Below, piece after piece: positions 48,853 through 59,500 of a stretch of 64,000 nt of DNA; the first letter of the stretch is position 1; each line of letters begins with the position of its first letter. The stretch comes from Shewanella sp. OPT22 (GTDB taxonomy: Bacteria > Pseudomonadota > Gammaproteobacteria > Enterobacterales > Shewanellaceae). The notes below the pieces were generated by a model. It saw only the letters and a list, made by a program, of their open reading frames with translations, had not been told where the DNA came from and did not search any database. The position numbers were made by a program, and so were the translations under genes. The stretch covers positions 60,893 to 124,892 of the forward strand of contig NZ_PGVH01000042.1 in assembly GCF_004168585.1 (NCBI RefSeq). Direction: 5' to 3'.

Positions 48853-49128
48853 ATGAAAGCCATTATTCCGGTCGCAGGAAGAAGCTCCTTCAAATTTAGC
48901 TGTTTTAGGGTGTTACGTACTTTCAGAAAAATCTGAAGGTTTCTTTCTAAAACACCAATTAGTGCAGGAGATGAAATCCAGCTTACTGATGCTATAGATA
49001 TGCTTGTTGAACAAGAAGTCGTCGAAGCATTTCATATGCTAGGAAGGCAAGGCCACGAATTGTGGTGTGGTAAAGATTTTAGAGCGGAAGTTAAATTTCT
49101 TATCAATGACGCTACTGATAAAGACTGA
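48853..49128 (+). pseudogene. galU: decayed galU (UTP-glucose-1-phosphate uridylyltransferase) remnant
   Basis: Three pieces in GalU order are visible. The start MKAIIPVAG (48853-48879) is the GalU N-terminus. APSNLAVLGCYVLSE (from 48884, frame +1) corresponds to about residue 205 of E. coli Gal[21 protein letters not shown] (from 48949, back in the first frame) continues to [11 protein letters not shown] and then to the end, [17 protein letters not shown]. So roughly residues 10-200 are deleted, at least one frameshift lies between 48900 and 48949, and a second deletion near HELWCGKDF removed the CG..LGYM segment. Frame 0 stops early at 48932. It cannot make a working enzyme; an intact copy is presumably elsewhere. 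Confidence 0.85.
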
Positions 49129-49162
49129 GTATAAAGGAAGCCCCTGAGATTCCTTTATACTC
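49127..49162. terminator. terminator between galU remnant and yfjD-type gene
   Basis: GAGTATAAAGGA (49127-49138) pairs perfectly with TCCTTTATACTC (49151-49162), a 12-bp stem. TTATATT follows on the plus strand. It begins inside the remnant's stop codon, so it was probably galU's own terminator and now serves the convergent gene. Confidence 0.8.
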
Positions 49163-49174
49163 TTATATTAAAAT

Positions 49175-50446
49175 TTAGTTCGGTCTTTCATAAAATTGGG
49201 GCATAACTCTCACAGTTTTAATCATATTATCGGCTACATCGACAACTTCAACCGGATACCCTGCCAAACGCAAGCTTGTGTATTGAGTTGGAATATCTTC
49301 TAAATACTCTAATATTAAACCGTTCAATGTTTTTGGGCCGTCAATTGGTAAATCCCAATCCATTTCTTTATTAAGTTCACGGATATTAATACCAGCATCA
49401 ATTAAATAACTCCCATCTTGTTGAGAGAAAATCTCTTCACTCGGCGCTGGTAGCATTGTGGTGGTGAAATCTCCAACAATCTCTTCAAGGATATCATCAA
49501 CAGTAACAAGACCTTGGATATCACCATATTCGTCTACTACTATACCTACACGTTCTTTATTGCGCTGGAAGTTTGCAAGCTGTACGTTGAGCGAAGTACC
49601 TTCAGGAACAAAGTAAAGTTCTTTGACTGCACGTAATAACGAAGATTTACTGAACTGCTCTTTCGACTGTAGACGTAACGCATCTCTTAAGTGGATAAAG
49701 CCAACTGCATCATCAATGTTATCGCGATAAACTAATACGCGTGTGTGCGGACTTTGCGTGACCTGCTTGTTGATGATTTTGAAGTCATCGTTAACATTAA
49801 TGGCGTAAATTTCTGAGCGAGGTACCATTACATCTTCAACAGCAATCTTTTCTAAATCTAAGATTGATAACAGCATATCTTGGTGACGTTGTGGAATCAG
49901 TGCTCCTGCCTCATTCACTACTGTACGAAGCTCTTCTTTACTCAATGCATTTGCAGATGTTTCTTTGTCTGCGCCCATCAAACGAAGGAATAATGTTGTG
50001 ATCAGATTCAATCCCCAAACAAAAGGACGCATCACAACAGCAAGCAGCGTTAAAAAATAACTTGATGGAAACGCGACTTTTTCAGGATTCAATGCTGCCA
50101 TGGTTTTCGGGGTAACTTCGGCAAAAATCAAAATCACTATAGTGAGAATACCTGTTGCAACTGCAACCCCGAGATCACCTGACATACGTCGCCCGATTTC
50201 TGCAGCAAGTACAGGTGCCAAGATATTAACAAAGTTATTGCCGATTAAGATCAAGCCAATTAATTTATCTGGCTTTTCAAGTAGCTTAGCTGCCTTTTTT
50301 GCGCCTTTGTTCCCACTATCAGCAAGATGCCGTAAACGATAACGGTTCAAGGTCATTAAAGCGGTTTCTGAGCCAGAGAAGTAGGCTGAGCATAAGATTA
50401 GAATAACGAGGATAACCAGAAGGGTTCCGGTTGAGATAGCGTCCAA
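49175..50446 (-). CDS. yfjD: CNNM/CorC-type transporter, YfjD family
   Basis: 423 residues. The DUF21/CNNM membrane domain (about 1-190) has YFSGSETALMTLNRYRLRHL and LIGNNFVNI. A CBS pair (about 205-330; VMVPRSEIYAINVND, RVGIVVDEYGDIQGLVTVDD) and the CorC_HlyC domain (about 345-420) follow. Relatives export magnesium or cobalt or resist them. It starts with TTG (50446) after GGAG, and E. coli YfjD aligns from this residue. The ypjD-type gene is 100 bp upstream on the same strand. Confidence 0.92.
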   Translation of the reverse strand: MDAISTGTLLVILVILILCSAYFSGSETALMTLNRYRLRHLADSGNKGAKKAAKLLEKPDKLIGLILIGNNFVNILAPVLAAEIGRRMSGDLGVAVATGILTIVILIFAEVTPKTMAALNPEKVAFPSSYFLTLLAVVMRPFVWGLNLITTLFLRLMGADKETSANALSKEELRTVVNEAGALIPQRHQDMLLSILDLEKIAVEDVMVPRSEIYAINVNDDFKIINKQVTQSPHTRVLVYRDNIDDAVGFIHLRDALRLQSKEQFSKSSLLRAVKELYFVPEGTSLNVQLANFQRNKERVGIVVDEYGDIQGLVTVDDILEEIVGDFTTTMLPAPSEEIFSQQDGSYLIDAGINIRELNKEMDWDLPIDGPKTLNGLILEYLEDIPTQYTSLRLAGYPVEVVDVADNMIKTVRVMPQFYERPN

Positions 50447-50546
50447 AAAGGGCTCCGTTTGAGTTGTTTAACATACTATTGCTAACCAAAGTCCAATGGC
50501 GAGCAAGTGAGGTGTAATCAATTTATCACACCCCAAATGTTACAGT

Positions 50547-51344
50547 TTACGTAAGTATCAGCTCTTTGACAATTCTTGCGCCGAAGTATCCTAGAGATAA
50601 TAAGGTCGCACCGCTTAATGTGTAGATAACGGCAGTACGAACTTTACAACCCACCCAGTACTGTTGCCATAGCATCACAATGTACACAAACCATGCAATG
50701 ATCGACAATACTGCTTTATGTCCTTTACCTTCAGCAAACATGTCATCTAAGAAGATAAATCCAGTAGCGAGGGATAAACTGAGCAAAATTACGCCAATAA
50801 CAACAAGGTGGTAAAGCTGCTTCTCTACGGTCATTAATGGAGGAATAGCTGGACTTAATATCAGTTGTTTACTCTTGAGCTTATGTTGTATAACCGCAAG
50901 TTGTATTGCATATAAGGCAGCAATCATTAGTGTGCTATAGGCCATTAATGAAAGTATGACATGTCCTAAAACTTCTGGATAAAGCTCAAAATGATAAATG
51001 TACTTTGGCGGAACTAGCCACAGGAGTGCGACGGACAATACTGAGCAGGCGTAGATAACGGGCACAACAACAATGACTTTCATCCGCATTAATACAATGG
51101 TGAATGTAAGTGCAATAATCCAGTTAACGATCGAAATAACATTGGTCAAACTAAAGTTTTGCCCATCTGGCGTAAATATCGCCTGCGAAAGTGCAGCAGC
51201 GTGTAATGCCACGGCGATAGCAGCCATAATAACAACGGCTTTGCGGTTTGGTCCTTGTGTATGAAATAAACGACTGATAACAAGGATTAATGCACAACAA
51301 TAAAAAAACATTGCAGATGCAGAAAAAATAACCATTGAAGACAA
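50547..51344 (-). CDS. ypjD: inner-membrane protein YpjD, cytochrome c assembly (CcsA-like) family
   Basis: 265 residues with about eight membrane helices. Collinear with E. coli YpjD: VISRLFHTQ, HVILSLMAYSTLMIAALYAIQLA, VEKQLYHLVVIGVILLSLSLATGF, KAVLSIIAWFVYIVMLW and YFGARIVKELIL. The fold resembles CcsA/CcmC haem handlers, but E. coli YpjD has also been tied to metal efflux, so the role is unsettled. It diverges from ffh, the standard arrangement. A TTG at 51344 with AAAGGA 7 bp upstream is preferred over ATG at 51335. Confidence 0.9.
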   Translation of the reverse strand: MSSMVIFSASAMFFYCCALILVISRLFHTQGPNRKAVVIMAAIAVALHAAALSQAIFTPDGQNFSLTNVISIVNWIIALTFTIVLMRMKVIVVVPVIYACSVLSVALLWLVPPKYIYHFELYPEVLGHVILSLMAYSTLMIAALYAIQLAVIQHKLKSKQLILSPAIPPLMTVEKQLYHLVVIGVILLSLSLATGFIFLDDMFAEGKGHKAVLSIIAWFVYIVMLWQQYWVGCKVRTAVIYTLSGATLLSLGYFGARIVKELILT

Positions 51345-51525
51345 AATCTATTCCTTTAGGTGAACTCTCGATTTATCAACATATATTGTGTAATCGGGAA
51401 ACCCTAGTCGCAAGGAACTATCCAAAGAGAGTTCCTAGTTAAATTAATACCGTAAAATTTAACTGTTTTTTTGAATAAGCGCGAGTTTAATTTCACCTAA
51501 ATGCTGTTCAAGTTAATAATTTAGG

Positions 51526-51531
51526 TATAAT
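51526..51531 (+). promoter_or_regulatory. -10 element of the ffh promoter
   Basis: A perfect TATAAT lies 67 bp before the ffh ATG. TTCA-type -35 sequences about 15 bp upstream are weak. The remaining 253 bp gap to ypjD shows no other clear feature. Confidence 0.5.
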
Positions 51532-51597
51532 ACACTCAATTTTATGAACGGATAAGGGATCGTCCTTGGGGCGAGCTCTAGGGGTAAAGCTCAGGAT

Positions 51598-52971
51598 ATG
51601 TTTGAGAATCTTAGTGACAGACTGTCGCGTACCTTAAAAAATATCAGTGGCCGCGGTCGCCTAACTGAAGACAATATTAAAGAAACACTGCGTGAAGTAC
51701 GAATGGCGTTGTTAGAGGCTGACGTTGCTTTACCAGTAGTGCGCGAGTTCGTTAAAAACGTAAAAGAACGAGCTGTTGGTCAAGAAGTCTCTAAGAGCCT
51801 TACACCAGGGCAAGTTTTTGTAAAAATCGTTCAAACAGAGCTTGAAAAAGCCATGGGCGAATCTAACGAAACGCTCGACTTATCCGCACAGCCGCCAGCC
51901 GTTATCATGATGGCGGGTTTACAAGGTGCAGGTAAAACTACCAGTGTCGCTAAACTTTCTAAGTTGCTACGTGAGAGACATAAGAAATCTGTTCTTGTAG
52001 TAAGTGCTGACGTCTACCGTCCTGCAGCGATCAAGCAACTTGAAACGCTTGCTGGTGAAGTTGAAGTTGAGTTTTTCCCATCGGACGTAAGTCAAAAGCC
52101 AGTTGATATAGCTAATGCAGCTATAGCTCATGCAAAATTAAAATTCATTGATGTTGTTATTGTCGATACTGCAGGTCGTTTGCACGTTGATGATGCGATG
52201 ATGGATGAAATTAAAGAGCTTCATGCTTCAATTACGCCGGTTGAGACTTTATTTACCGTCGATGCAATGACTGGTCAAGATGCTGCAAATACGGCTAAAG
52301 CTTTTAACGAAGCATTACCTCTGACCGGTATCATTCTTACCAAAGTTGATGGTGATGCTCGAGGTGGTGCAGCATTATCGATTCGTCATCTTACTGGTAA
52401 ACCAATTAAGTTTTTAGGTGTTGGTGAAAAAACAGATGCCTTAGAGCCGTTTCATCCAGATCGTATTGCTTCTCGTATTCTTGGTATGGGCGACGTTCTC
52501 TCTCTGATTGAAGAAGTCGAACGTGGCGTAGACAAAGACAAAGCCATGAAAATGGCTAAGAAGCTAAAAACTGGCGGTGGTTTTGACTTAGAAGACTTCC
52601 GTGAGCAGCTTTCGCAAATGAAAAATATGGGCGGCATGATGAACATGCTTGAAAAATTGCCTGGAGTTGGACAATTACCACCTGAAGCATTAGCTCAAGT
52701 GCAAGATGGTAAAATGACTAATCAGATGGAAGCCATCATCAACTCTATGACGAAAAAAGAGCGTGCACGCCCAGATCTTATTAAAGGTTCTCGCAAGCGT
52801 CGTATTGCCAAAGGCTCTGGAACTCAAATTCAAGATGTGAATCGCCTTTTAAAGCAATTTACACAGATGCAAAAGATGATGAAAAAAATGTCCTCAAAAG
52901 GTGGCATGACTAAGATGATGCGAGGCATGCAGGGGATGCTGCCACCAGGTATGAAGATGCCCGGACGTTAA
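51598..52971 (+). CDS. ffh: signal recognition particle protein Ffh
   Basis: 457 residues. The N domain (1-85) is followed by the G domain: GLQGAGKTTSVAKL near 106-119, VDTAGRLHVDD, TKVDGDARGGAAL. The methionine-rich M domain (about 300-450) ends KMMRGMQGMLPPGMKMPGR. It binds 4.5S RNA and signal sequences and, with FtsY, targets proteins to the inner membrane. The 4.5S RNA gene was not seen here. Confidence 0.98.
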   Translation: MFENLSDRLSRTLKNISGRGRLTEDNIKETLREVRMALLEADVALPVVREFVKNVKERAVGQEVSKSLTPGQVFVKIVQTELEKAMGESNETLDLSAQPPAVIMMAGLQGAGKTTSVAKLSKLLRERHKKSVLVVSADVYRPAAIKQLETLAGEVEVEFFPSDVSQKPVDIANAAIAHAKLKFIDVVIVDTAGRLHVDDAMMDEIKELHASITPVETLFTVDAMTGQDAANTAKAFNEALPLTGIILTKVDGDARGGAALSIRHLTGKPIKFLGVGEKTDALEPFHPDRIASRILGMGDVLSLIEEVERGVDKDKAMKMAKKLKTGGGFDLEDFREQLSQMKNMGGMMNMLEKLPGVGQLPPEALAQVQDGKMTNQMEAIINSMTKKERARPDLIKGSRKRRIAKGSGTQIQDVNRLLKQFTQMQKMMKKMSSKGGMTKMMRGMQGMLPPGMKMPGR

Positions 52972-53112
52972 TTTGATATCCGCAACCATTCAAGATGCAA
53001 AAATTTGTCTCTTGAATAGTCATGGGTATAAACAAACTGAATAAACTTCGCAAAAAATAGCCAATTTGGTTGCAATTATTAGTAACTCAGGTAAAATTTT
53101 GCGGCTTTCTTT

Positions 53113-53152
53113 CTGGAACTCTATGCGAACACAGGGTTCCAGTTTTATTTTT
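53113..53152 (+). terminator. terminator/attenuator in the rpsP leader
   Basis: CTGGAAC (53113-53119) pairs with GTTCCAG (53136-53142), followed by TTTTATTTTTT. It lies after ffh and about 40 bp before rpsP, so it may both end ffh and attenuate the rpsP operon. Confidence 0.7.
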
Positions 53153-53191
53153 TGCCTATATAAAGGCGAAGCATTAGAGGAATTAAAACGC

Positions 53192-53440
53192 ATGGTTACC
53201 ATTCGTTTAGCTCGTGGTGGCGCAAAAAAGCGTCCTTTCTACAATATCGTTGTTACTGATAGCCGTAACGCTCGTGATGGTCGTTTCATCGAACGTCTAG
53301 GTTTCTTCAACCCTTTAGCTAAAGGTCAAGAAGAAACTTTACGTGTTGATTTAGACCGTGTTGATCACTGGGTTGATACTGGTGCTCAAGTTTCAGATCG
53401 CGTAGCGAAGCTAGTTAAAGACGCTCGTAAAGCGGCTTAA
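53192..53440 (+). CDS. rpsP: 30S ribosomal protein bS16
   Basis: 82 residues, exactly the family size, from the ATG at 53192 ([20 protein letters not shown]). The in-frame ATG at 53066 would translate the leader hairpin and is rejected. GAGG lies about 12 bp upstream. First gene of rpsP-rimM-trmD-rplS. Confidence 0.97.
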   Translation: MVTIRLARGGAKKRPFYNIVVTDSRNARDGRFIERLGFFNPLAKGQEETLRVDLDRVDHWVDTGAQVSDRVAKLVKDARKAA

Positions 53441-53460
53441 TAGCAGTAAGGTATAAATTG

Positions 53461-53991
53461 ATGAACGACAACCAGCAGCCGTTAATTCTCGGCAAAATCG
53501 GTGCCAGTCATGGTGTCAAAGGTTGGATAAAAGTCACGGCTTATACCGACTCTGTTAAAGGTATTTTTGATTACTCACCGTGGTTGTTAAAAGAAAACGG
53601 CCAATGGCGAGAAGTAAAGGTAATTAATTGGCGTCAACAAGGTAAAGTTGTAATTGCTGAACTTGAAGGCGTTGAATCTAGGGAGCAAGCTCAATTACTC
53701 ACACATTGTGAAATTGGCGTGTTACCTGAAAATATGCAGCAGTTGCCGGAAGGTGAGTTCTATTGGAAAGATCTAATAGGCTGTGAAGTTACCAATACAA
53801 AAGGCTATAACATGGGGCAAGTTGAACAGTTGTTAGAGACTGGCTCAAATGATGTACTTCAAGTTAAAGCCAATATCAAAGATGCATTTGGCAAAAAGGA
53901 ACGTTTGATTCCTTTTGTCCCGGAACAATTCATTATTGATGTGAATGTAGCGGAGAAAAAGATTTTAGTGGAATGGGATCCGGACTTTTAG
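53461..53991 (+). CDS. rimM: ribosome maturation factor RimM
   Basis: 176 residues from the ATG at 53461 (TAAGG upstream). The N-terminal RimM barrel ([20 protein letters not shown]) and C-terminal PRC-like domain ([36 protein letters not shown]) are both complete. It binds uS19 and helps assemble the 30S head. Ends 1 bp before trmD. Confidence 0.96.
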   Translation: MNDNQQPLILGKIGASHGVKGWIKVTAYTDSVKGIFDYSPWLLKENGQWREVKVINWRQQGKVVIAELEGVESREQAQLLTHCEIGVLPENMQQLPEGEFYWKDLIGCEVTNTKGYNMGQVEQLLETGSNDVLQVKANIKDAFGKKERLIPFVPEQFIIDVNVAEKKILVEWDPDF

Positions 53992-53992
53992 A

Positions 53993-54736
53993 ATGTGGCT
54001 AGGAATAGTTACACTTTTTCCAGAGATGTTTCGAGCAGTTACAGACTTTGGTGTTACGGGTCGAGCCGTTAAAAACGGTCTACTAGAGTTGCATACGTGG
54101 AATCCTAGAGATTTCACCCATGATAAACATAAAACTGTGGATGATCGCCCATTTGGCGGTGGCCCAGGAATGTTAATGATGGTGCAGCCGTTAAGAGATG
54201 CAATCCACGCTGCGAAAAAAGCAGCAGGTGATGGCGTAAAAGTGGTTTATTTATCTCCTCAAGGCCGAAAGCTGACTCAGCAAGGCGTTGAAGAGTTATC
54301 AGAAAACCAGAAGTTGATTTTGGTGTGTGGTCGTTATGAAGGTATCGACGAACGCATCATTCAGACTGAAGTGGACGAAGAGTGGTCAATTGGTGATTAT
54401 GTGCTTTCGGGCGGTGAACTACCAGCGATGACTCTTGTTGATTCTGTTTCGAGATTGGTACCTGGTGTACTGGGTAAGCAAGCTTCGGCAGAGCAAGACT
54501 CATTTTCGGATGGCTTGTTAGATTGTCCACACTTTACACGACCAGAGTCATTGGATGGCCTTAACGTGCCAAAGGTGCTACTCAGTGGCAACCACAAAAA
54601 CATAAAACGCTGGCGTCATCAGCAAAGTTTGATACGAACATTGCAGAGACGGCCAGAATTATTTGAAAATCTAGCTCTGACTGACCAACAAATGTCACTA
54701 CTGGCCGAGGCGTTAGCCGAGACAGAAAAAGAGTAG
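53993..54736 (+). CDS. trmD: tRNA (guanine(37)-N1)-methyltransferase
   Basis: 247 residues. A trefoil-knot SPOUT enzyme: [53 protein letters not shown]. It methylates G37 of tRNAs to prevent frameshifting, with SAM. Start 1 bp after rimM. Confidence 0.98.
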   Translation: MWLGIVTLFPEMFRAVTDFGVTGRAVKNGLLELHTWNPRDFTHDKHKTVDDRPFGGGPGMLMMVQPLRDAIHAAKKAAGDGVKVVYLSPQGRKLTQQGVEELSENQKLILVCGRYEGIDERIIQTEVDEEWSIGDYVLSGGELPAMTLVDSVSRLVPGVLGKQASAEQDSFSDGLLDCPHFTRPESLDGLNVPKVLLSGNHKNIKRWRHQQSLIRTLQRRPELFENLALTDQQMSLLAEALAETEKE

Positions 54737-54785
54737 CTATTACTTAACGTAATATGGTTCAGTTAATTCTAGAACGGAGTAATAA

Positions 54786-55136
54786 ATGAACAATATCATT
54801 AAAATGCTCAATGATGAGCAGTTAAAAACAGACGTACCAGAGTTCAGTGCAGGTGATACTGTAATTGTTTCTGTACGTGTAAAAGAAGGTAACAAAGAAC
54901 GTCTTCAGGCTTTCGAAGGTGTAGTTATCGCTAAACGTAACCGTGGCCTGCATTCAGCATTCACAGTACGTAAAATCTCTAATGGTGAAGGCGTTGAGCG
55001 TGCATTCCAAACGCACAGCCCAGCAGTAGCTAAGATTGAAGTTAAGCGTCGTGGTCGCGTTCGTCGCGCTAAGCTTTACTATCTACGTGAACGTTCAGGT
55101 AAATCTGCACGTATCCGTGAGAAGCTTGCTAAGTAA
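54786..55136 (+). CDS. rplS: 50S ribosomal protein bL19
   Basis: 116 residues. [20 protein letters not shown] and [19 protein letters not shown] are diagnostic. It sits at the 30S-50S interface. AACGGAG precedes the ATG and a strong terminator follows. Confidence 0.98.
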   Translation: MNNIIKMLNDEQLKTDVPEFSAGDTVIVSVRVKEGNKERLQAFEGVVIAKRNRGLHSAFTVRKISNGEGVERAFQTHSPAVAKIEVKRRGRVRRAKLYYLRERSGKSARIREKLAK

Positions 55137-55177
55137 TCATTACTTAGAAAATAGATTTAGACGCAGTGTTCGCACGA

Positions 55178-55204
55178 AAAACCGCCTTTTAGGGCGGTTT
55201 TTTG
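55178..55204 (+). terminator. terminator of rpsP-rimM-trmD-rplS
   Basis: AAAACCGCC (55178-55186) pairs with GGCGGTTTT (55193-55201), loop TTTTAG, T-run after. Classic Rho-independent terminator. Confidence 0.95.
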
Positions 55205-55292
55205 TTTTTGCTACTTTAAACTCTTGATATAACAACTCTCCTATTGCTACATTTCAATACTCTATTTTATTTCCTAATAGGTGACACATTAA

Positions 55293-56432
55293 ATGTCAGA
55301 AAAAACCACTGATGCACTTGAACTCTTACGAAACGATATTGATAAGGTCGATCAGCAATTACTCGATTTGCTGAAGCAACGGCTCAATTTGGTTGCTAAA
55401 GTGGGTGAAGTAAAACACAGTGCAGGTTTACCTATTTATGCACCGAAGCGTGAAGCTTCAATGTTGACCAAACGTAGAGGTGAAGCCGAAAAATTGGGTG
55501 TTTCCCCACAGCTGATCGAAGATGTTTTACGGCGGCTAATGCGTGAGTCTTATCAGAATGAAAAGAATGTTGGTTTTAAGCAAGTTAACTCCGAGCTTGG
55601 TCATGTTGTAATTGTTGGTGGTAAGGGCAGCCTTGGTGATTTATTTAAGCAAATGCTTTCACTGTCGGGTTACCAAGTGCATGTGCTTGATAGAGATGAC
55701 TGGCACTTAGCGGATCTTTTATTTGATGGAGCTGGTTTAGTCATTGTCTCTGTGCCAATCTCAAAAACCTGTGAAGTGATAAAACAAAAATTAGCTAACT
55801 TACCTGATGATTGTATTTTGGCTGATTTAACGTCAGTAAAATCTGAACCTCTCAATGCAATGCTTGAAGCGCACTCTGGACCTGTGATCGGTCTGCACCC
55901 AATGTTTGGCCCTGATGTAACTAGTTTTGCCAAACAAGTGATGGTGATTTGTCACGGCCGACAACTTGAAAAATATCAATGGCTGTTGGAACAAATAAAA
56001 ATCTGGGGCGCACATCTGGTGGAGGCTAATGCTGATGAGCATGATGAAGCCATGCAAGTTGTTCAAGCTCTAAGGCACTTTTCTACCTTTGCTTACGGGT
56101 TGAACTTGTTTAAGTCGGGCGTCAATATTGAGCAACTATTAAAATTCAGCTCTCCAATTTATCGACTCGAACTGGCAATGGTTGGGCGATTGTTTGCTCA
56201 AAATGCCGAGCTGTATGCAGACATCATTTTTGCTCAAAAACAAAATGTAAACCGTGTAGAGCAATACGCTAATAATTATCTTGAATGTGTTGATATGCTC
56301 AAGAACATGGATAGAGAGTTATTTGTTTATAACTTCAATCAAGTATCCAAATGGTTAGGTGATTTTGCTGAGCAATTCCAGCAAGAGAGTCGTGTTATGC
56401 TGCAGTCTGCGGCCGATTTGAAAAGTCGATAA
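55293..56432 (+). CDS. tyrA: bifunctional chorismate mutase/prephenate dehydrogenase
   Basis: 379 residues. The AroQ chorismate mutase domain (about 5-90; [30 protein letters not shown]) is fused to the NAD-dependent prephenate dehydrogenase (about 100-379; [30 protein letters not shown]). It makes prephenate and then 4-hydroxyphenylpyruvate for tyrosine. The aroF gene that often accompanies tyrA is absent here; the next gene is a 1505-residue unknown. It has its own start after the ribosomal terminator. Confidence 0.97.
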   Translation: MSEKTTDALELLRNDIDKVDQQLLDLLKQRLNLVAKVGEVKHSAGLPIYAPKREASMLTKRRGEAEKLGVSPQLIEDVLRRLMRESYQNEKNVGFKQVNSELGHVVIVGGKGSLGDLFKQMLSLSGYQVHVLDRDDWHLADLLFDGAGLVIVSVPISKTCEVIKQKLANLPDDCILADLTSVKSEPLNAMLEAHSGPVIGLHPMFGPDVTSFAKQVMVICHGRQLEKYQWLLEQIKIWGAHLVEANADEHDEAMQVVQALRHFSTFAYGLNLFKSGVNIEQLLKFSSPIYRLELAMVGRLFAQNAELYADIIFAQKQNVNRVEQYANNYLECVDMLKNMDRELFVYNFNQVSKWLGDFAEQFQQESRVMLQSAADLKSR

Positions 56433-56572
56433 ATATAGCATCTACCAAAAGGAGCAGAGTATCCTTTTGGTTTCCAATTCATTAAACCTTATTCATAGTG
56501 CCGTTATTTACCGCAGAACAAATGTTTGATCCCTTATAATAATAAATATGAAGAATATGTTTATAAGATCAT

Positions 56573-59500
56573 ATGACTGAGGTTAGTAATGCACGTCATA
56601 CTATCCGCAACCCAAATGAAAGCTTTGAAGGTTTAACCGTTCCAGACCTTAGTAGTGAAAGCTCTCAAGGAGATAGTAAGGTTAGTTTCAAAGCCAAAGC
56701 CACGTACTTTGTTAAAACTTATACTGCGGGTGTTGGTCAAGATGGTAGGCTTTATATCTTTCATCGAGGTGGTAATGTTTATCTTGATCATGCTTCAAGT
56801 AAGCACCTCACATCACAAAAACTTCTTCCTCAAATACTATGCCACGATTCTACGCCCACCATTATTAAGGTTCGAACTTTAGCTGCATCTCAGACGGAGA
56901 CACGTAAAGAAGTATTGAGCAGGTTTTCAAACCAAGCATTATGTGCATTTTGTCAGTCAGCAATAGCATCTAAACAAATACAACAATTTTCTAGTGCTCT
57001 TAAGTACATCTATACTCAGAGACAAAGTAACTTTATAGATTTACTTGTTGCGCTCTCTGAAGATGAACGATCAATTCTAATGTCCCTCCCTGAGTTTGTC
57101 GGTGAAACTGAAATACTAAACTCTTATCTGACCGAGACTAAAAAAGTTAGCCTTGCAACAAAAATGACTCGTCAAGAAAAACAAAACGCTTTAGCATATG
57201 CTGTCATTGATATGGGCGATTTTGTTGAGAAAGAAAGTTCTGAAAATGAAGCATCTTGGTCTTACATAGAATTACCGGCAACACCATCTTCAACCCCAGC
57301 AAATCTGGAGAATGCTAACTCTAGCCCTAACTCTGATTCACAGGTACTCCTATTAAGAGGTTTTTCAGAGTTACTATTACCAACAAGCAGCAGTGGACTT
57401 CTCTGCAATTTTGATTCAGCACATCAAAATGCTGTCCTTAGCGTGTATTTATCACTCCCTGATCCTGAAAAGAATGCATTTCTATGTCGTCTTTCGGATG
57501 AAACCTTAAAGGCTCAATTGGAATATTTATTTCGCTCTTTAAATCGCACACTTGAAGTGAGGATAAGTGATGAAACGATTGGTGCCAAAGTAAGTACCAA
57601 AGAATGGAAAGAGCAATTACTAGGAACATTTAAGCACTTACCTCAGGAAAGACAAATTGCAATACTTAAATGTCTAGACCGTGAACTACAAGTACATCTA
57701 TTGAATGGTTTAAGTTCTATGGAGATTGATGAGAGCTTTATTGAACAACTTGCGGTTGAACTTTCTTCTGATGAGATCGTTCGATTAATTTCACCAGAAA
57801 GCCATAACAGGGTATTTGGAGGAGATTTATCAACCATTACCCTAAGCGAAAAGGTAATTGAAGATTTAATTCGTTCGCTTTCGATACCAAAAGCAACTTA
57901 TCTATACTGCATTTCGCCAGATAATATTAAAAGTAGAGTTATTGAAACAAATGAAGAAGTTATGAGCAGTGGCTTTAAATGTATATTTGATGAGGTTATA
58001 TGCTTTTTAATGTCTCCCTCTGAGGCAGGAGAAACTAATGATAAGACAGAACAAGTATATTCATTTGAAAAGGTTATGAAGTTTGTTGAAATAGATGAAT
58101 TTAAGGCATATACGAAATCTTTATATGGCTCACCTGACAAACTTAAATTTATATTCGATAAACTTGAAAAACATGTTTCTCACTCAATATTGCAAACTTG
58201 GTTTGGATCAGATTTAGACCACTTTTGTCAAATCTACCAATGTATTGATAGTGAGTTTTTGACTGAAGAAAAGAAGACTGCTTTAGAAATTAATTTGTTC
58301 GGTGCTGAGTTGTCGATTAATGGGTGTTTTTCCGCATGTCGTTTGTTGCCCTTAAATTATGCTCAAAAACTATATTTTAAAATGTTGGATTCAAGTGAAA
58401 CTGGCTTAAATGAGGAATTAATTCAAGCAACTAAAAGTTTAAGCCAGTACCCAAGCTTTTTACCTCGTCATTTAGCTCTTCTTTCAAGGTTAGCTAAAGA
58501 CTTGAATGGAGGAGAGAAACTAAATTCATTACTTTATCTGCTGTTCACCGGACATCCCCAGTTTCAAAGTGTTGCGAAAGTGCTTTCTAAGGAACAGTGG
58601 AAAGAGCCTGCTGTTGTTGATTATTGTATCAGTGAACTATCTGATAGCGATATACAACAGCTACTTATCGAAATTGACAGTTCTGAAATTTGTAATGTAT
58701 TCATCTCATCAGTACAACCAAAAACAAGACAAGACGGAATGTATTGCTATATAGCTCAGCATAAACCGAAATTGTTCCTTGAGTTATTTTCTAAGGCAGA
58801 AACTGGAAGTCGTAAAGGATTGATCAACGTAATTCCCAGCGCTCATAAGCAAACTGTACTTACCTATGGAATAGAAAAGTTCGACGATTTTAAAGGAGCC
58901 CTAGCGTTTCTTTTAATCAGTGAGTTAGAAGAAGAACAAAAATATGCAGCGTTTAAGGCTATTACGAGTAAATCTAGAGCTAATTTGATTGAGCAGATTT
59001 CGCAGTGTGGACTATCTCAAACAGAAGTAGATACTTTTATATCACTGTTATCCCGATTATATGAAGAAGGCTCGGTGGTTTCTTTACCTATTGAGGCTTG
59101 CCACTATTTATTGTCAGTGAGACCTAAACAAGCTGCATTCTTAATATTTGAAAAGCTAGACATGAATGTGTTTGAAGTGCTCAAGGGCTACAAAAATACA
59201 AATATTGATGTAATCGTTGAAGCAATTTTTGAAACTATTCGAAAGCAAGAAGAGTTCAAGCATGAAGAAGTATTGAAGATACTTTTTGCTGAAATCTGTA
59301 AATTAGAAAATATTTCTGATGAAGTACTAATTTCAGCTTACAGACAGCTAAAATATAAAGAGCGCATAGAAGTCCTTAGTGAATACCCAGATACTATTAA
59401 ACGATTAGATAGCTCTCAATTCCATAAGCCACTTTCAAAATTAATAATTGTTGATGATGACCAAACAGAAACAGAAAATTCTTATAGACAACAAAAGGAT

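Noticed and set aside
53066..53191. 42-codon N-terminal extension of bS16
   Set aside because: It would translate the leader terminator hairpin, and bS16 proteins start at MVTIRL.
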